From contig CALAZZ010000148.1 in the NCBI GenBank assembly GCA_937926515.1, forward strand, positions 1 to 7,069: a DNA stretch of 7,069 nucleotides. Reading direction: 5' to 3'. Under the pieces are notes generated by a model, which did no database searches, was not told the DNA's origin, and saw only the letters and a program-made list of their open reading frames with translations. Origin of the DNA: an uncultured Bacteroidales bacterium. Its GTDB lineage: Bacteria; Bacteroidota; Bacteroidia; Bacteroidales; F082. The position numbers and the translations under genes were made by a program. Positions within the stretch are counted from its first letter, which is position 1, and every line of letters starts with the position of its first letter. Below, piece after piece: positions 5,421-7,069 of the stretch.

Positions 5421-7069
5421 CTATTTCATAATAATAATTTTTTCATTAAGAATTTTCTCTTCATTTGTAACCAGTGATTTGACAAATACCTGAAGGGTAT
5501 ATACCCCCCAGCTCAACTGTCCGGCATGACCGATCGAAGTACTATGTTGGCCGGCAGACTTCGTTTCATGTTCGCCAACTATCATTTGCCGGCCTTTCAA
5601 ATCGAGCACATTCCACTGCACAGTGGATTCATCTTTAAGCGAATAATGAAGGTTGAAGATTCCATCGGATGGGTTCGGTGCGATCAGCATACCGAATGTC
5701 ATATCAACAGGGCGGTGCATTCTCACTTTCACTTTTCTGGCATTCACATTTGCTCCTTTGACATCTGACCATTTCAAATGTGATGCACGGCCAATCTTAA
5801 TCAACTCAATCATACCCTCAGGCAGTGGCTTGTTCTGCAGGTGCATAATAATCACATTTATCCTTCCAGGTGTTATTTGATAACTCATGTGATAGTCCTT
5901 AGGAATTAGATCCAGAAAAATTTCACCAGTTCCTTCATACTCCAGTTCTAAATGAAGTGCTGTAACAGTACCATCAGAGCTGAAAGTAATAAAGTCGTTA
6001 TCTAAATAAATATCAGCTGTCTGCGATACAACATTACTTTTGCCTGCATTCAAAATGAGGTTGATCACATTCACCACATCAAGGATATCTATCACTTCGT
6101 CACCATTGACATTGGCCTGGTCATAACAGAATGGTTGAGGGTTAGTACCAAGAATATAATTGATGATAGTGACCACATCCAATATATTCACATCACCATC
6201 GCAATTGGCATCACCGAGCACTAATTCTCCACCACATGGGAAACCATTGTATTCATAAGCACCGAGATCAATGATCTCGTTTACAATTCTGGGATTACCA
6301 GCGAGGTCATTTTCAGGAAGACCAAGGTCTGATGGATCGGGTGTGCCTGCATCAACAGCTGGGGAACAGGCATCAAGACTATAATTGCCATTCGAAGTAG
6401 GTGCTTGTGCAAAATCGATGGGATCCTCAAATAACGGATCAATATCTCCATCTTCATCAGGGCAGTTAAGACAAGGGTCAGTCCCACCTTGGATAATGGA
6501 ATGCTGTGCGTTGAGGCTACCCGAGCTCTGATTAAACACACCGGTACTATTCCCCCAAATGATCCCATTCACAAAATTCAGATTCGGCTTTTGGTTTCGC
6601 ATGCCTCCTCCAACTCCATCAGCTTTGTTACCGGCGATGGTTGTATTGATTATATTGATATCAGGGAGGGTTGAGTTGCCATAGAAGCCTCCGCCATCAC
6701 CACTTGCAACGTTGCCTGCAATCAACGACCCAACAATTCTAAGACTATGTATAGAGCTTGTGGATGGAAAAAGAATACCACCCCCATGACCTGCGACAGC
6801 CGAATTACCGATAATCTTTGTGTTTACCACTTCAACATTACTAGTTGCCCGTAATCCACCCGCAGTATTGGCTGTATTGTCTTTTATGGTTGTATTTTGT
6901 ATGAGGTGGACGCCGTTGGTGATATAGATACCCCCACCTTCTACCTGGCTGATATTGTTAGAAACTTCTGTTTCTTCAACCACTACATCTACACCTGAAA
7001 TACTACGAAAATGGAGGCCTCCACCATGCCTTTGAGAAGTATTATTGCTGATTATTGAATTTACAATTG
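5421..7069 (-). CDS. T9SS-secreted beta-helix/dockerin protein, partial (N-terminus beyond right edge)
   Basis: The visible part is 548 codons plus a TAG stop at 5421-5423. The first available start-type codon, a GTG at 6981-6983, is not the real start. The frame continues without a stop to 7069, and the extra 28 residues (beginning IVNSIISNNTS and including RHGGGLHF) are another beta-helix coil. The gene therefore enters from the right, and its signal peptide is not seen. Domains from the N-terminal side: at least six GGG/AGG-type beta-helix coils (about 6549-7069); a helix end with NPRIVNEIIDLGAYEYNG; a dockerin type I pair (about 6042-6227); a possible cohesin-like module (about 5720-6020); and a T9SS type A sorting domain (about 5424-5684; IAPNPSDGIFNLHYSL, VLDLKGRQ, SWGVYTLQVF, ends KIIIMK). 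It is a paralogue of the downstream 1416-residue protein, nearly identical at the dockerin and about 40% identical in the module after it. A surface or extracellular binding role is inferred; no enzyme motif is visible. Confidence 0.9.
   Translation of the reverse strand, partial: IVNSIISNNTSQRHGGGLHFRSISGVDVVVEETEVSNNISQVEGGGIYITNGVHLIQNTTIKDNTANTAGGLRATSNVEVVNTKIIGNSAVAGHGGGILFPSTSSIHSLRIVGSLIAGNVASGDGGGFYGNSTLPDINIINTTIAGNKADGVGGGMRNQKPNLNFVNGIIWGNSTGVFNQSSGSLNAQHSIIQGGTDPCLNCPDEDGDIDPLFEDPIDFAQAPTSNGNYSLDACSPAVDAGTPDPSDLGLPENDLAGNPRIVNEIIDLGAYEYNGFPCGGELVLGDANCDGDVNILDVVTIINYILGTNPQPFCYDQANVNGDEVIDILDVVNVINLILNAGKSNVVSQTADIYLDNDFITFSSDGTVTALHLELEYEGTGEIFLDLIPKDYHMSYQITPGRINVIIMHLQNKPLPEGMIELIKIGRASHLKWSDVKGANVNARKVKVRMHRPVDMTFGMLIAPNPSDGIFNLHYSLKDESTVQWNVLDLKGRQMIVGEHETKSAGQHSTSIGHAGQLSWGVYTLQVFVKSLVTNEEKILNEKIIIMK
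6022..6374 (-). repeat. Direct repeat copy B: beta-helix end plus dockerin coding sequence
   Basis: This is the partner of 1655-2007, in the partial paralogue. It encodes the same DACSPAVDAG-to-dockerin block, with dockerin loops DANCDGDVNILD and NVNGDEVIDILD unchanged. Amino-acid changes between the copies are few, for example Tyr for His in the first dockerin helix region and Gln for Glu before PFCYDQ. The dockerin itself spans about 6042-6227. Confidence 0.93.
6549..7069 (-). repeat. Beta-helix coil repeats in the partial paralogue
   Basis: At least six glycine-rich turns recur about every 23-30 residues: GGGLHF, GGGIYI, AGGLRA, GGGILF, GGGFYG and GGGMRN. They alternate with N-rich strands such as TTIKDN, TKIIGN, SLIAGN and TTIAGN. 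This is the same fold class as the helix at 2203-2742, but the coils are not close copies of it. The array continues off the right edge. Confidence 0.8.

Overview
The window looks like chromosomal DNA from a member of the Bacteroidota. The main evidence is two large exported proteins on the minus strand. Both end in a type IX secretion system (T9SS) type A sorting domain, a secretion route essentially confined to this phylum. Other support is the Crp/Fnr regulator style, the absence of clear Shine-Dalgarno sequences, and one possible TAnnTTTG-type promoter. Genus cannot be told from the sequence; the domain mix resembles what is common in environmental Saprospiria/Chitinophagia-type genomes (inference).

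Layout, left to right. Positions 1-304 are an AT-rich non-coding stretch with no convincing gene. Positions 305-1006 (+) encode a complete Crp/Fnr-family transcription regulator whose cysteines match the iron-sulfur ligands of E. coli FNR. A 50-bp gap with no visible terminator hairpin separates it from a convergent minus-strand pair. Positions 1057-5307 (-) encode a complete 1416-residue secreted mosaic protein: signal peptide, Cys-containing N-terminal region, three tandem six-cysteine repeats, a fourth divergent PPC-like module, a right-handed beta-helix of the polymorphic outer membrane/choice-of-anchor Q type, a dockerin type I pair, a possible cohesin-like module and a T9SS tail. After a 113-bp gap, 5421-7069 (-) is the 3' part of a paralogue with the same beta-helix, dockerin, cohesin-like and T9SS order. 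Its reading frame stays open through the right edge, so its N-terminus lies outside the window.

The two exported proteins are presumably secreted across the outer membrane by T9SS and act at the cell surface or in the medium, probably in adhesion or binding; neither shows a recognisable catalytic domain. The most notable DNA-level signal is a direct repeat of about 353 bp (about 95% identical, with a 115-bp perfect core) covering the beta-helix end and dockerin of both genes, while the flanking domains are only distantly similar. This suggests recent gene conversion or module copying. The regulator is convergent to these genes, and nothing in the sequence shows that it controls them. I see no RNA gene, CRISPR array, insertion sequence or clearly new system.
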